The notes under the pieces are model-generated. The model did not search any database and was not told the origin of the DNA. It worked only from the letters and a program-made list of their open reading frames with translations. From Pluralibacter gergoviae ATCC 33028 = NBRC 105706 (GTDB lineage: Bacteria > Pseudomonadota > Gammaproteobacteria > Enterobacterales > Enterobacteriaceae): DNA of 49,365 nt. The position numbers and the translations under genes were made by a program. The stretch is taken from NCBI RefSeq assembly GCF_001598855.1, contig NZ_BCZS01000030.1:1-49365 (forward strand), read 5' to 3'. This document shows, in pieces, positions 7,701-16,362 of this stretch (positions within the stretch are counted from its first letter, which is position 1; each line of letters opens with the position of its first letter).

Positions 7701-10700
7701 GGATGAGAGAGCTGTGACGCTCTGCGACTGGCTCGTTATCGCACCCTCAGCGGCTGTAACGCGCGTGGTAAGGCTATTGATTGCGGCCGCGTTTGCCGTT
7801 GTTCCTGCTGTTCTGCGGGTGACCACAGGGTTGTAAAGCGAAACGGTCACCGTTGTGTGCCCGTTCGTTTGCAGGAACGCCGTCGTACACCCCGCCGGGA
7901 CCACTATTCCGGGTTTCTCAAACCGGTATTTTTCACCGGCAGTGAAGGCGTGGTCGCCGGTATAAGCGGTGACGTTGCTGACGCTGGGACCATCGAAGCG
8001 CACCCCTACAGCCAGGCTGACAGCTGCGCTAACCTGGATGCTGACGGCCAGATCGAGAATATCCCCGGCGGTTACCTGGAATTTCCCGGATGACGGTTGC
8101 CAGCCTGCAGTAGAATTTAGCGCCGGATAACCATCAATCGTCGATACGCTACCCTGCTTTAACCAGCCCTGCCCGTCATTCAGCATGTTCGGGTTAGGCA
8201 CCAGGTTCTCGCCGGCGGTGATGCTGTTGCTCAGCGACGTGATGCTCTCACCCTGCGATGCCAGTTTACCTTCAGCGTTCGATACCCGGGTTGTCAGCGA
8301 GTTCAGAGCAGAGGCGTCAGCCTTGTTGCCCAGCGTCTTATTGACGTCGCCCAAGCTGTTGTTCAACTGAGTGATTGACTGGCCCTGGGACGTAATGCTG
8401 CCTTCCGCGGCCTCAACCCGCGAGTTCAGTACCTGCGAAGCGCTGGCGGCAGCGAGCTGACCAGCGCCGGAGAACATCTGGTCAACGTTGTCAGAGAGCT
8501 TCAGGCCCAGCCGGAAATATGCGTTTCCTGACCACTGCTGGGTCACTACCTCGATAGTGTTCCAGCCTTTTTTAAACGACAGCGTGACCGTATCCTGTGT
8601 CGAGCTTAGTTTCGCCACGCTGATGCTGTTGATGTAGATCTGACCCGTATCATCCATGACTCGCGAGCCGGGCTTGCAGATCACCTCTTTATCGGCACTG
8701 ACGTAAACCAGGGCCTTGAAATAGGCGAACACGTTCGAGCCTGCGGACGTAAAATCCAGGCTGGCGGCATCGGCCACCTCGGAAATCGACGCCGGCTGCA
8801 CGCCGGCCAGATCTGAAAGCGACGGGATATAGGTCGAGCTGGGCGCCCGGATGTAGAACAGCTGCTGTACCCAGTAGTTCTTTTTCCCGTTTGTGGCGCT
8901 GTTCTGCAACTCAGTTATGGCGCTGCCCTGAGTTGACAGCGCGTTACCCTGCTGCGTAACTGTGGTCTGAAGCTGCTGCAGGGCGCTTGCATCGGCCTTT
9001 TTGGCAAGATCTCCCTGCACAGACGACACGTCGCCGCGCAACTGCGTAATTGCCTGACTGGCCGTTTCGATCTTACCTTCAGCTGCGTCAACCCTGGTAG
9101 TCAGTCCTTGCAGCGCCGTTGCGCTGGCGTTATCTGCCGGCGCCTCGCTCCACTCTGTAGGAACCGTGCCTATTTCCATTTTCGGCGATGAGATGAACAC
9201 CTCACGTGCCACGCTTACTTTGTAGACCCGCCCAAAAATAACCTTAGTGCCGCCAGTCTGCCCGGGTTTACGCTTCCATTTAACCCAGTAACGAACCCAG
9301 TCCAGCGACAGCGTAAGGTCGGTCTTACCGTCTGTACCAGACTCACTGACAGTGACTACACCCTGACTGTTTTCACTTCGAATGGTTGCGTTCGGACTGT
9401 AAAGAAAGCAGCTGATCGGAGTTTTATCGGTACTTGCCTTCGCATAGAACGATATGACGCAATCCTCTGCATCAAACGGAGCGGGCAGATCGAAGTTGAA
9501 ATCGGTATAGCTACCGGCCGCGTTACCCGCGATGGCCAGCCGCTTTATCGCGTTCCCCTTATAAAGCTGGCCAGAAACGACATCCCCAAAGCCGGCGAGC
9601 GCTCCGGAATTCGGGATGAGGTTGGTCCCACCCACGCGCATGTTATTCAGCGTGCTGGTCAGCCCGGTAATCGCCTGGCTATTCGAGCTGACTCGCCCAT
9701 CAATCGCTGTAACGCTGGTTTTCAGGTTCTGAATTGCAGAGCTGTTGGCCCCGATCTTACCGTTGGCGTCCTTGAGGCCTGAGTCCAGCTGCGTCAGTGA
9801 GTTGGCCTGTGCCTGATTTTCGCTGGTCAACGTATCGAGCCGCTGAGTCACCGATGCTTTGTTCGCATTGTAATCAGTGCGCAGAGTATTCACATCCGAC
9901 GCTATCGCCTGCTCCGCGGTCACGCGCGCCTTGCGCTCGTTGTACAGCAGGCCACTGACCAGCTTGTTCGGATCGGTGCCGGTTTCATTTCCGCGCAGCT
10001 GGACCGCCAGCGTGTTGCGTGCAGCGGCCTCGGCTGCATCGGCTGAAGTCATCGCCGATCGCAAGTCCTGGATCTGCGCCTGACTCGCGCCTGGCGTTGG
10101 TCGCCCTATAGCTACCCAGTCAATTTCGACATAGTTGCTGTCGTCGGTGCTGGTCGTCATGTCGAGGCGGATCTGATAGATGGTACCTGCATCTGCCCAG
10201 GGGATATCCTGAACCGAAAGCATGGCCACGCCGTTCAAATACTCCGGCTCAGCAAAATAGAAGGCTTTCGTGTTATTAAAAGCCTCACCACTTTTCGATA
10301 TCCAGCGGACGGTGCCCTCCCAGGCAGGTGTCCCGACTTTGCGGATACGCATTTTGAGATAGCGATAAGAGTCACTGCTTACGCGTAAATCAACAGGGGA
10401 TCGCAGGTATGAGTCAAACCCATTACCGCTTCTGATCCAGCCATCAGTCAGGACGATACCGTTGTTACCAGTCCACCCCTCGGTGGTCTTGTTATCGAAG
10501 TAGAAGATTTTCAAGCTGTCGAACTGCTCGCCGGTGCCTGCGGAAACAGACGCGATCTGCTGCGCCAGGCTGTCAAACCCGTCCTGCATCGTTGTGTTGG
10601 TGCTGGAGATCTGCGACTCGACATCATTTTTTGCAGAGAGTAGGTTATCCGCGGCTTCTTTAGCGCGAGCAGCATCATCGGTCTCGGCCTTCCTGACTGC

Positions 10701-13442
10701 AGCCGCAACATCGTCAGCCGATTTTTTCGCGTTGGCGAGATCGCCGGCGGCGCGGTCGCGCACCTCTTTAGCAAGGTTGTCGGCATTGGCTTTACCTTGC
10801 TGGGCCGCCTGGGTGATGTCAGATGCATTTTTGGCTACATCATTAGACATCCCATCAACTGAGCGCTGTGCCGCATCGGCAGCATCCTGTGCATGCTGCG
10901 CTGCATCAGTGCTGTCTTTGATACCGTCGTTCAGCTCTCCCCAGGTGTCGGTATCGCGGATCGCATCATCGAGGTTGCGGTAGTAGTCATCCATGTTGTC
11001 GCTGGCCATGCCGAAGACCCAGCCTGTCCAGGGTGATTTATTCCCGAGTCGGTCGACCAGGCGGGCGCGATACCAGAACTGCTGGGCGAACTGCAGGCCC
11101 ATCTGCTGGTAGCGATTCCCCGGGTAGGCAACGTCAGTCAGCGGCAGCGCGCCGGCGCCGTTCTGATCCTTGCTGTACTGTACTTCGGTACGCTGAGTGT
11201 CTCCAGAGTTAGCCGGGAACCCCCAAGAGATTTCAATGCCGGCCGTGAGCGAGGAGGTGGCCAGCCCCACCGGTGCCAGCGGTTCGCCGATTTTTCCTGT
11301 CAGCGTCTTCTCTTCAGAGTACGCCCATCCGCTGGACACTTCTGCAGCGTTGATTGCCCGGACGCGCACCAGATAGCGACCGGCATAAATACCGCTGACA
11401 TCAAAGGAGGTGGTAGAACTGCGCGGAACGTTGACCCAGTTACCGTCGTTACGGCGCCACTGAGCCTCATACGAGATGGCATTTTTAACGGCAGCCCAAC
11501 TGGCTTGCATGGTTTCAACGCTGATGCCCTGGTTCACTACTGAATATGACGTGATGGACACGCCCTCCGGCGCAGCCTGATGTCCCGGTGGAACTACGCT
11601 CACTGGACGCTCGTCAATGATGGCGCCGGTGTCGATACGGGAGAACTTATCCGGATCGTGGGCAGCTCCAGATACAGTAAATGTGCCATCGCTGTTATCG
11701 GACACGCTTACCACACGATACTGCTGCAGATACAGCTCATCCCACTCAATAGCCCACACGGACTCCGTCTGAGGGGCTTCGCTGAATGGGGTGGTGATGG
11801 TGACCTGGCGGGCGCCGTTAACGGACTGAATAGTCCTGCTCTGGGAGGTTCCTGACGGCAGGTTAACCTGCAGGCGCGCACCGGGTTTGGCATCAACGCT
11901 GCGGTCAAAGGTAATGACTCGTCCGCTGACAGCGCTAATGCGACCGCCGTTGGAACGACCTGCCAACATTTCATCTGCTACGGCGATAATGTAACCCGGC
12001 TGCGGGATATTACCATCGAGGCCAACGCCAAACGTAACGACACGGTCTTTATTATTGGTAAGGATACCCCAGCGGCCCTTCCTGTTCGCCTCCGACTGAC
12101 GGGTACATCCGATGGCCGTCATTTCCAGCTGATTGAAGCCATAGCGCGCTACCAGTGGCTGCTCGAAAACAGGCTCCATGGCGTCAGAATAGGCGTTGGC
12201 CGGGTCTGACCATGACACCAGTGCAGTGGTGTAACGCGTTTTTGCGGAACTGCTGGAGTAAGTAAACTTACCGTCAATCACATTTGCCCGGGTATACGTG
12301 TAATCCACATCGCGAGGCATATCAGCCAGGGCAACAATCTGGTCACCTCCCCAGTAGACCATACCCCGAAAAATGGCCGCGAAGTCACGCAGGACGGTAT
12401 AGGCGTCATTGCGATCCTGCACGTAAACGTTACAGGTATAACGAGGCTCTACACCATCGCCTCCCTTTCCATCCGGGACCAGTTGGTCGCAATACTGAGC
12501 CACCTCGTAGAGCGTCCACTTGCTGATGTTTTCAGCGGTCAGGCGGTTACCCAGGCCAAATCGACCGCTCACCACCAGGTCATAAAAAATCCAGGCTGGG
12601 TTATCGGTCCACGCCCACTTGAATGCACCGGTCCAGACGCCAGAATATTCCCGGGTCTCAGGGTTATAGGTATCCGGCACCCGGATTACGCGCATTCTAG
12701 GCTCACAGGCAATCTGCGGAATAGAGCCATTAAACTGACTGGAATCAAATTCGATATACAGCAATGCGGTGTTCGGGTAGCGTAATTTTGCGTCGATGAC
12801 CTCTGTGTAGCTTTCCAGAGTCATTTTATCGCCGATTTTAGCGCTATTAGCATCAGCAGTAATTTTGCGCAGACGTACAGTCCAGGTACTTCCCGCCTGA
12901 GGGAGTTCAATACGATGGCTACGCTCATAGCCCGACGTCGTTTTCCCGGTTGCGGCCGTATCAACCACCGTCTGCCAACTGCCACCATCAGTTTGCAGAT
13001 CGATGGCATATTTCACCGTATTACCGACCAGATCCCCATCGTCTTCCTGAGTGAACAGTGACGGCCATTTCAGGCGCAGACGGATCGCAGACATCTGAGC
13101 ATTCGTGAAGGTGTGAGTCCAAGCCGTAGCGCTCTTTATCTCAGTGCCCACACTAATCTCATTCTCAGAACCCGGAATACCCTGGATATAATTCTGCGCC
13201 TGAGTGCCTGGACGGAATTCCCATGCCACGCCGCTGAAATTCTGGGAGCCGTCGACATTCTCCAGCGGAGTGCCATCCAGATAAATATCCTTTGCCGTCA
13301 GGCCACCAGCGAACTCCCCTTCACCCAGCGCCAACAGAATTTTAGCCTTTGCGACAGACTGAAGATCATCAGGCTGCTCAGTGGGTGTGCGAGCCTTTGA
13401 ACTGCCGCCTTTGCGGCCTTTAATTTCGGTTGCAGTTGACAT
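4797..13442 (-). CDS. J: Tail tip host-specificity protein J, greatly enlarged
   Basis: About 2,881 aa against 1,132 for lambda J. The N-terminal third aligns with lambda J (for example the AKLRYPNTAL, YNPETREYSG and YCDQLVPDG stretches), followed by fibronectin-III-like domains (about 11,000-11,700) and a coiled coil. The added length, about 10,520-6,010, alternates coiled-coil units with beta-sandwich-like domains. The C-terminal part returns to a lambda-like central fibre, then a short beta-rich tip. J forms the tail tip and recognises the receptor. The start is ATG at 13442; an in-frame GTG eight codons upstream lies in the terminator hairpin. The ribosome site is weak. Placement directly after tail genes supports the call. 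Confidence 0.95.
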   Translation of the reverse strand: MSTATEIKGRKGGSSKARTPTEQPDDLQSVAKAKILLALGEGEFAGGLTAKDIYLDGTPLENVDGSQNFSGVAWEFRPGTQAQNYIQGIPGSENEISVGTEIKSATAWTHTFTNAQMSAIRLRLKWPSLFTQEDDGDLVGNTVKYAIDLQTDGGSWQTVVDTAATGKTTSGYERSHRIELPQAGSTWTVRLRKITADANSAKIGDKMTLESYTEVIDAKLRYPNTALLYIEFDSSQFNGSIPQIACEPRMRVIRVPDTYNPETREYSGVWTGAFKWAWTDNPAWIFYDLVVSGRFGLGNRLTAENISKWTLYEVAQYCDQLVPDGKGGDGVEPRYTCNVYVQDRNDAYTVLRDFAAIFRGMVYWGGDQIVALADMPRDVDYTYTRANVIDGKFTYSSSSAKTRYTTALVSWSDPANAYSDAMEPVFEQPLVARYGFNQLEMTAIGCTRQSEANRKGRWGILTNNKDRVVTFGVGLDGNIPQPGYIIAVADEMLAGRSNGGRISAVSGRVITFDRSVDAKPGARLQVNLPSGTSQSRTIQSVNGARQVTITTPFSEAPQTESVWAIEWDELYLQQYRVVSVSDNSDGTFTVSGAAHDPDKFSRIDTGAIIDERPVSVVPPGHQAAPEGVSITSYSVVNQGISVETMQASWAAVKNAISYEAQWRRNDGNWVNVPRSSTTSFDVSGIYAGRYLVRVRAINAAEVSSGWAYSEEKTLTGKIGEPLAPVGLATSSLTAGIEISWGFPANSGDTQRTEVQYSKDQNGAGALPLTDVAYPGNRYQQMGLQFAQQFWYRARLVDRLGNKSPWTGWVFGMASDNMDDYYRNLDDAIRDTDTWGELNDGIKDSTDAAQHAQDAADAAQRSVDGMSNDVAKNASDITQAAQQGKANADNLAKEVRDRAAGDLANAKKSADDVAAAVRKAETDDAARAKEAADNLLSAKNDVESQISSTNTTMQDGFDSLAQQIASVSAGTGEQFDSLKIFYFDNKTTEGWTGNNGIVLTDGWIRSGNGFDSYLRSPVDLRVSSDSYRYLKMRIRKVGTPAWEGTVRWISKSGEAFNNTKAFYFAEPEYLNGVAMLSVQDIPWADAGTIYQIRLDMTTSTDDSNYVEIDWVAIGRPTPGASQAQIQDLRSAMTSADAAEAAARNTLAVQLRGNETGTDPNKLVSGLLYNERKARVTAEQAIASDVNTLRTDYNANKASVTQRLDTLTSENQAQANSLTQLDSGLKDANGKIGANSSAIQNLKTSVTAIDGRVSSNSQAITGLTSTLNNMRVGGTNLIPNSGALAGFGDVVSGQLYKGNAIKRLAIAGNAAGSYTDFNFDLPAPFDAEDCVISFYAKASTDKTPISCFLYSPNATIRSENSQGVVTVSESGTDGKTDLTLSLDWVRYWVKWKRKPGQTGGTKVIFGRVYKVSVAREVFISSPKMEIGTVPTEWSEAPADNASATALQGLTTRVDAAEGKIETASQAITQLRGDVSSVQGDLAKKADASALQQLQTTVTQQGNALSTQGSAITELQNSATNGKKNYWVQQLFYIRAPSSTYIPSLSDLAGVQPASISEVADAASLDFTSAGSNVFAYFKALVYVSADKEVICKPGSRVMDDTGQIYINSISVAKLSSTQDTVTLSFKKGWNTIEVVTQQWSGNAYFRLGLKLSDNVDQMFSGAGQLAAASASQVLNSRVEAAEGSITSQGQSITQLNNSLGDVNKTLGNKADASALNSLTTRVSNAEGKLASQGESITSLSNSITAGENLVPNPNMLNDGQGWLKQGSVSTIDGYPALNSTAGWQPSSGKFQVTAGDILDLAVSIQVSAAVSLAVGVRFDGPSVSNVTAYTGDHAFTAGEKYRFEKPGIVVPAGCTTAFLQTNGHTTVTVSLYNPVVTRRTAGTTANAAAINSLTTRVTAAEGAITSQSQSVTALSSSLNRRTVFTVCSLGMGGAGAPGIFSESGARLFLQTRSYALITFRKNGDGSTSIDTSRTYDVFSSVANGKALNDAIAALANGVYACVVTFDEPSGNRASIIDGIRLLGGTPDVINALPYRGAYILLGQKNGSAGSAIELIAPAGGNGSAVISTSVEFVNGIMQGLGGSTGAVRQAEANASAITSLTTRVSSAEGQISSQSQSLTSLQNSLSSSDASVDADGNIPGNMVANASFERDKGGYTTWHEKASIVTGGNFGSKCVKFSPGAAAGIGQKFPVSKGRIYRIGAYAKQDAGTTIANASNTKFRVANASGLIGGFNYGGFTRTWQNISFDWTSPADDVVDIQITAYLSDGAMYFDDFYVLDVTDEKNIQANAGAISSLQSSVTKLGNDITSQSSAVTSLSNSLNTVNQANGNLWVDGSFESYAEGTTFSGATAMVTKAYRYSGGQCLRVRRDGGDKGNSDKTFGTRTTVRDQGVFRIEFYAMMPASESPPSGWVTVVGIHVQDTNGANQWVEAAVVSEVRLGGRDKWVKFSGTAALGGGKTRGVLWISTRGTSGGAGYNLFIDELVITDVTDAAGAQKTADAASSALTSLSTKVTSIDGQVTANSTALTKLTSRVNDAESSITGLNETVAQNGLAMANGFNQMRSMIGDNSASITQTNKTVTDLEKSTAEQVNTLNSKYGDMSATVQQTASTVADINGKLGAQWGVKVATGNGGTPVVAGIQLGINGSGQSQFLVSADMFGVYTPGAGGNAVMAFAVEGANAYLRSAMIKDASIDFAKISDSIQSTNYISGQQGWRINKGGWSEFSGGVYRGTVYANDGVFNGTINARDGKFSGTVEARNFIGDISNSGRFPDFTFDNRDNGVSRIVHHDSGDSSQGKTYTVNGLLFRWNGGGTVEIGIWINNIEVSHMTVRIETNVLNSSSRYIPIQATLSGVYERDVTCEIRVDERCQIISASATMTRGSGGWSS
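6010..10520 (-). repeat. Coiled-coil/beta-domain repeat array inside J
   Basis: At least six protein-level repeats of a heptad unit of the form SLTTRV-x-AEG-x-I-x-SQ-x-Q-x-IT-x-L are separated by six or seven domains of roughly 130-160 aa. Several of those domains open alike (NLIPNS near 9620, NLVPNPNM near 8195, NMVANASFE near 7020, NLWVDGSFE near 6460), as carbohydrate-binding-module-like folds often do. Others start near 10,515, 8,880 and 7,690. The similarity suggests duplication and domain shuffling within the gene. Confidence 0.75.
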
Positions 13443-13453
13443 ATTACGCCCAT

Positions 13454-13473
13454 AAAAAAACCGCACATGGCGG
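13454..13473 (-). terminator. Terminator just upstream of J
   Basis: On the minus strand CCGC-CATGT-GCGG is followed by seven T residues, ending about 12 bases before the J start codon. J would thus depend on antiterminated or otherwise readthrough transcription, and its leader overlaps the hairpin. Confidence 0.75.
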
Positions 13474-13495
13474 CCACTGGTTAAATATCAGGATG

Positions 13496-13524
13496 TTGTT
13501 ACTTGATAATCGGGGTTATTTTAT
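13496..13524 (+). promoter_or_regulatory. Candidate promoter for the retropepsin-like gene
   Basis: TTGTTA at 13496-13501 and TTTTAT at 13519-13524 are 17 bp apart, in an AT-rich stretch directly upstream of the plus-strand gene at 13562. No other plus-strand promoter is needed to explain its expression. Confidence 0.5.
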
Positions 13525-13561
13525 GTGTTGCTTTTTACAAGAATGAGGCAACAACCATCCA

Positions 13562-14038
13562 ATGGAAGAAAGAAAACCAATAACCATAAAAATATTGTTT
13601 ATGTCGCAGGAGGGTGAAACTTCATCAGAGATGACAGAACAACATACTATCCCTGTGATACCGATAAAAGTCTGGCCTAGCTATCCGCATAATCTTTTAG
13701 AATATAATCCATCCCAGCCGGGAGTGGAGGCATACGCCTTGCTGGATACTGGTGCCGATATATGCTATGTAGATTCAACTTTCGCAGTAGACGTAGGTCT
13801 TCCTGCCGTTAGAAATACGGAAGTTTCCGGTGCCACTTCGACAATTAAAACAACTGTAATGAACTCTACCATTGAATTTAGCAGAGTTGATGAAAGATTT
13901 GGGGTTGAGCTATCATCTATCCCTCTTAGGGATAACGGGCGTGTTTATCACATAGTGTTTGGCATGAGTCTCATAAAAATGGGAATTCTAACGCTCGACT
14001 TTAAAAATAAGATCTACACACTAACTTTTAGAAACTAA
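13562..14038 (+). CDS. Retropepsin-like aspartic protease (accessory gene)
   Basis: Up to 158 aa. Residues 60-70 carry LLDTGADICYV, the catalytic Asp-Thr-Gly-Ala signature (Asp62) of clan AA retropepsins. The downstream stretch FGMSLIKMGILTLDF (133-147) matches the second conserved element (hydrophobic-G-M/R-x-x-L) of the single-domain family, which works as a homodimer. No signal peptide or membrane segment is seen. The gene is AT-rich, is read against the late operon between I and J, and has its own candidate promoter, all signs of a recently acquired accessory gene. The start is uncertain: the ATG at 13562 has only a distant GAGG; internal ATGs exist at 13601 and 13631. Substrate unknown; a defence, counter-defence or lysogen role is conjecture. 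Confidence 0.8.
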   Translation: MEERKPITIKILFMSQEGETSSEMTEQHTIPVIPIKVWPSYPHNLLEYNPSQPGVEAYALLDTGADICYVDSTFAVDVGLPAVRNTEVSGATSTIKTTVMNSTIEFSRVDERFGVELSSIPLRDNGRVYHIVFGMSLIKMGILTLDFKNKIYTLTFRN

Positions 14039-14245
14039 CCCACCAGCCATATCATGATAAGACGAGGTATTTCCAGATAAGGACGAAAGCGGACTGGAAA
14101 AGGACGCATTAGCTGTGTTATCGGAACCACCTACTAGCTGCCGCGTATCCTCCACCAGGGGGTGCCCGCCTTCAAGATAATCCAACCTAGCAATCAGATT
14201 GAGAATAGTACACTCAAGGATTTTAACTTTATTTTCAATATTCAT
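14021..14245 (-). CDS. Small protein of unknown function between I and J
   Basis: 74 aa with a strong ribosome site (GGAGGATGGT before ATG). The N-terminal half (about 3-27) is a helical, possibly coiled-coil segment; the C-terminal half is rich in Ser, Gly and Asn and probably disordered. It lies 20 bp after the stop of I and would be made late. Its end overlaps the end of the convergent retropepsin-like gene by 18 bp, so the two probably arrived together. I recognise no family. Confidence 0.6.
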   Translation of the reverse strand: MNIENKVKILECTILNLIARLDYLEGGHPLVEDTRQLVGGSDNTANASFSSPLSSLSGNTSSYHDMAGGLVSKS

Positions 14246-14265
14246 ACCATCCTCCCATTTTTATC

Positions 14266-14883
14266 CTACTGTTTATCTTCAACATAGATGCCTGCTGATA
14301 TAATTGCACCACCTATGCGCCGCCGCCCATATCCCAGCGGTACAGGATTACCCTGGGCAGTGGTGTTAGTCACACTACCAAAAGCATAGGATGCTTTGTT
14401 TTCACTATCCTGTTTACTGGCAAGCCCTTTGGGCTGGGGAGAAAGCATCTGGACTATACCGCCAAGTGCCATTGACGCTCCAACTGCTGCAGCCATCCCC
14501 CAGCCACCTGCAAAAGCAGTTCCCCCAGCAAAGCCGAGAGCCATTCCTCCGGAAGCAAAGGCAGCTACACTTATCAAAGCGGCACCAAGAATAGTCTGAA
14601 AAAGCCCTGCCTTTTTACTGCCTATAATCACAGGTACTATGCGAATCACTTCCCCCGTAATTGGCAATCCAAGCTCATCTTCACCGATATTTTGCCGCCC
14701 CTGAAACACGGCGTAGGTCAGGCCACGCGCCTGACTGGAGATCATAAACCTTTCAAAACCGGGGAGCGTTTTTGCCAGTGCCTGCGCGGCCTCTCCCGTC
14801 TTGCCAATCAGACGCCGGTGCGTTTTGCCAAACTTCTTTCCCAGCGTGCTGCCCAGCTCAATGCTGACCATAATTTCCTTCAT
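14266..14883 (-). CDS. I: Tail assembly protein I
   Basis: 205 aa, similar in length and pattern to lambda gpI: an N-terminal ubiquitin-like part, a long Gly/Ala-rich hydrophobic stretch (about 93-145) and a C-terminus with PVPLGYGRRRIGGAIISAG. It acts in tail-tip assembly with J, K and L. The start overlaps the K stop as ATGA. A second start five codons in (MVSIEL) also has a ribosome site. Confidence 0.9.
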   Translation of the reverse strand: MKEIMVSIELGSTLGKKFGKTHRRLIGKTGEAAQALAKTLPGFERFMISSQARGLTYAVFQGRQNIGEDELGLPITGEVIRIVPVIIGSKKAGLFQTILGAALISVAAFASGGMALGFAGGTAFAGGWGMAAAVGASMALGGIVQMLSPQPKGLASKQDSENKASYAFGSVTNTTAQGNPVPLGYGRRRIGGAIISAGIYVEDKQ

Positions 14884-15605
14884 CGTTCAGTCTCCTTTAA
14901 CAGTTTGATATGCCGGACGATTTTCATCGTCCGCTCCTGCCAGTAGCCGCCATAAGGCACTCTCTGGCTGAGGTGGCCGTACAGGTGGTGGAGCAGCATG
15001 TTGCCCTCCAGCAGGATCCCGGCATGGTTCCACTTATTAGCCTGCACCTGCATGATGGCCATATCGCCTGGTTGCAGAGGGCCAGATAACTCCCGGAATC
15101 CGCACTCGTACCAGTGGTCCCGGTATAAATTCTCAGGGTAGCCATCTTCCCACCAGGGATAGTCCAGGCGCAGATCGGGGATCTCAATGCTGTGCGTCTG
15201 ACGGAAATAACTCATGATGAGCCCGTAGCAGTCTGTATGGCCCAGCACAAACGGGCGCTCCAGCAGCGGCAGCTCTCCCCGGGGTTGAATGGTCCGGAGA
15301 TCTCCCTCCGGCCAGCTGACAATATGCCACGGCAGCAGAGTCGCATCGCACTGCGCCTTATCCAGCTCGCTCGGTTGCGTTGTTGCGTCCGGGTGACTGT
15401 GGACAATGGCAATAACCGTGCCCCAGTCCTCGGCGGCGGCGTAATCCTCCGGCGACAGGTGGAAATGCTCCTCCGGAGCCACAGCCAGATTCCGGCACGG
15501 GAAATAACGCTCAACCCGGCTTTTCTGACAGACTATCCCGCAGCACTCCCGCGGGTACTCTACCGCCGCATGCGACATAATGGCATCAATCGTTTTCTGT
15601 CGCAT
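14880..15605 (-). CDS. K: Tail tip assembly protein K (JAMM + NlpC/P60)
   Basis: 241 aa with two domains. The N-terminal MPN+/JAMM metal site is visible as Glu20, His69-Ser-His71 and Asp82. The C-terminal NlpC/P60 domain has the nucleophile Cys126 (TDCYG) and His194 (NHAG). Lambda gpK has the same architecture and acts in tail-tip assembly, possibly cutting peptidoglycan or processing a tail protein. It starts one base after the L stop, with AGGAG inside L. Confidence 0.93.
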   Translation of the reverse strand: MRQKTIDAIMSHAAVEYPRECCGIVCQKSRVERYFPCRNLAVAPEEHFHLSPEDYAAAEDWGTVIAIVHSHPDATTQPSELDKAQCDATLLPWHIVSWPEGDLRTIQPRGELPLLERPFVLGHTDCYGLIMSYFRQTHSIEIPDLRLDYPWWEDGYPENLYRDHWYECGFRELSGPLQPGDMAIMQVQANKWNHAGILLEGNMLLHHLYGHLSQRVPYGGYWQERTMKIVRHIKLLKETER

Positions 15606-15606
15606 G

Positions 15607-16362
15607 TCAGCTCCTGATTAGCGAGGTTCCAGGGAAACCACCAAACGGCAGCTCGTTATTTTCCCCGAACCGCAACTTGCAGGCCCGTAGCGTGCCATTG
15701 CAGACGTCCAGTGACGGATCATCGACCGGGTTGTTATTTTTGTCGAAATAGCGGCTACCAGCGTAATCGCAGCCATCACCGGAGCGATACTGGTTGCGGA
15801 TGCACCAGGTGCAGAGCGAGTGAAGCTGGCGCGTCGGGATCATCAGCCCCTGCAGATCCATAGGACTTGAGAGAGTGAACTCCACGACTTCATTTGTTTC
15901 ACTGTCTTTCGCGTCAATATAAAAGACCTTCAGCTTCTCCTGCGTAGGATCTGCTGTTGGGTTTCCTGCCGGGAAATTGCTGGCGTCCAGATACTGCGCC
16001 AGCGTGTCGTGGATGCTAACCTTCGCCTGCAGTAAATCGTCATAGGCCAGGCACAGCGCAGTAATAGAGCTATCGAGGTTAGCGACCGATAGCTTTGGCT
16101 GCGCGCTGCTGCCGCTGGTTGATGCCTCTATGCCCTCTGTCTGACACGGCCACGCGGAATACTCCTGCCCCTGCCACCAGATCGACTTAGCCGGGAGCTT
16201 AGCCTCATCGCCACCCGCAGCGCTGATTTCCTCCGGCGTATGGGCGATATTATGCGAATGAAAACGCAGAACATCGTCAACGCCAAACGCTGTGCCGTCG
16301 ACCTCATACAGCCGGATTTCATTTCCCGGTTCCAGTTTTTGATAGTCACTATTCAAGCTCAT
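15607..16362 (-). CDS. L: Minor tail protein L
   Basis: 251 aa, matching the lambda gpL family that caps the tail tip. The C-terminal part has the cysteines (CTWC, then three further Cys up to LRACKLRFG) that bind an iron-sulfur cluster in lambda gpL. It overlaps the end of M as ATGA. Confidence 0.92.
   Translation of the reverse strand: MSLNSDYQKLEPGNEIRLYEVDGTAFGVDDVLRFHSHNIAHTPEEISAAGGDEAKLPAKSIWWQGQEYSAWPCQTEGIEASTSGSSAQPKLSVANLDSSITALCLAYDDLLQAKVSIHDTLAQYLDASNFPAGNPTADPTQEKLKVFYIDAKDSETNEVVEFTLSSPMDLQGLMIPTRQLHSLCTWCIRNQYRSGDGCDYAGSRYFDKNNNPVDDPSLDVCNGTLRACKLRFGENNELPFGGFPGTSLIRS

Noticed and set aside
10511..11131. Frames on both strands within J, some rich in Ala and Ser
   Set aside because: Products of the repetitive coiled-coil coding in J read in other frames.
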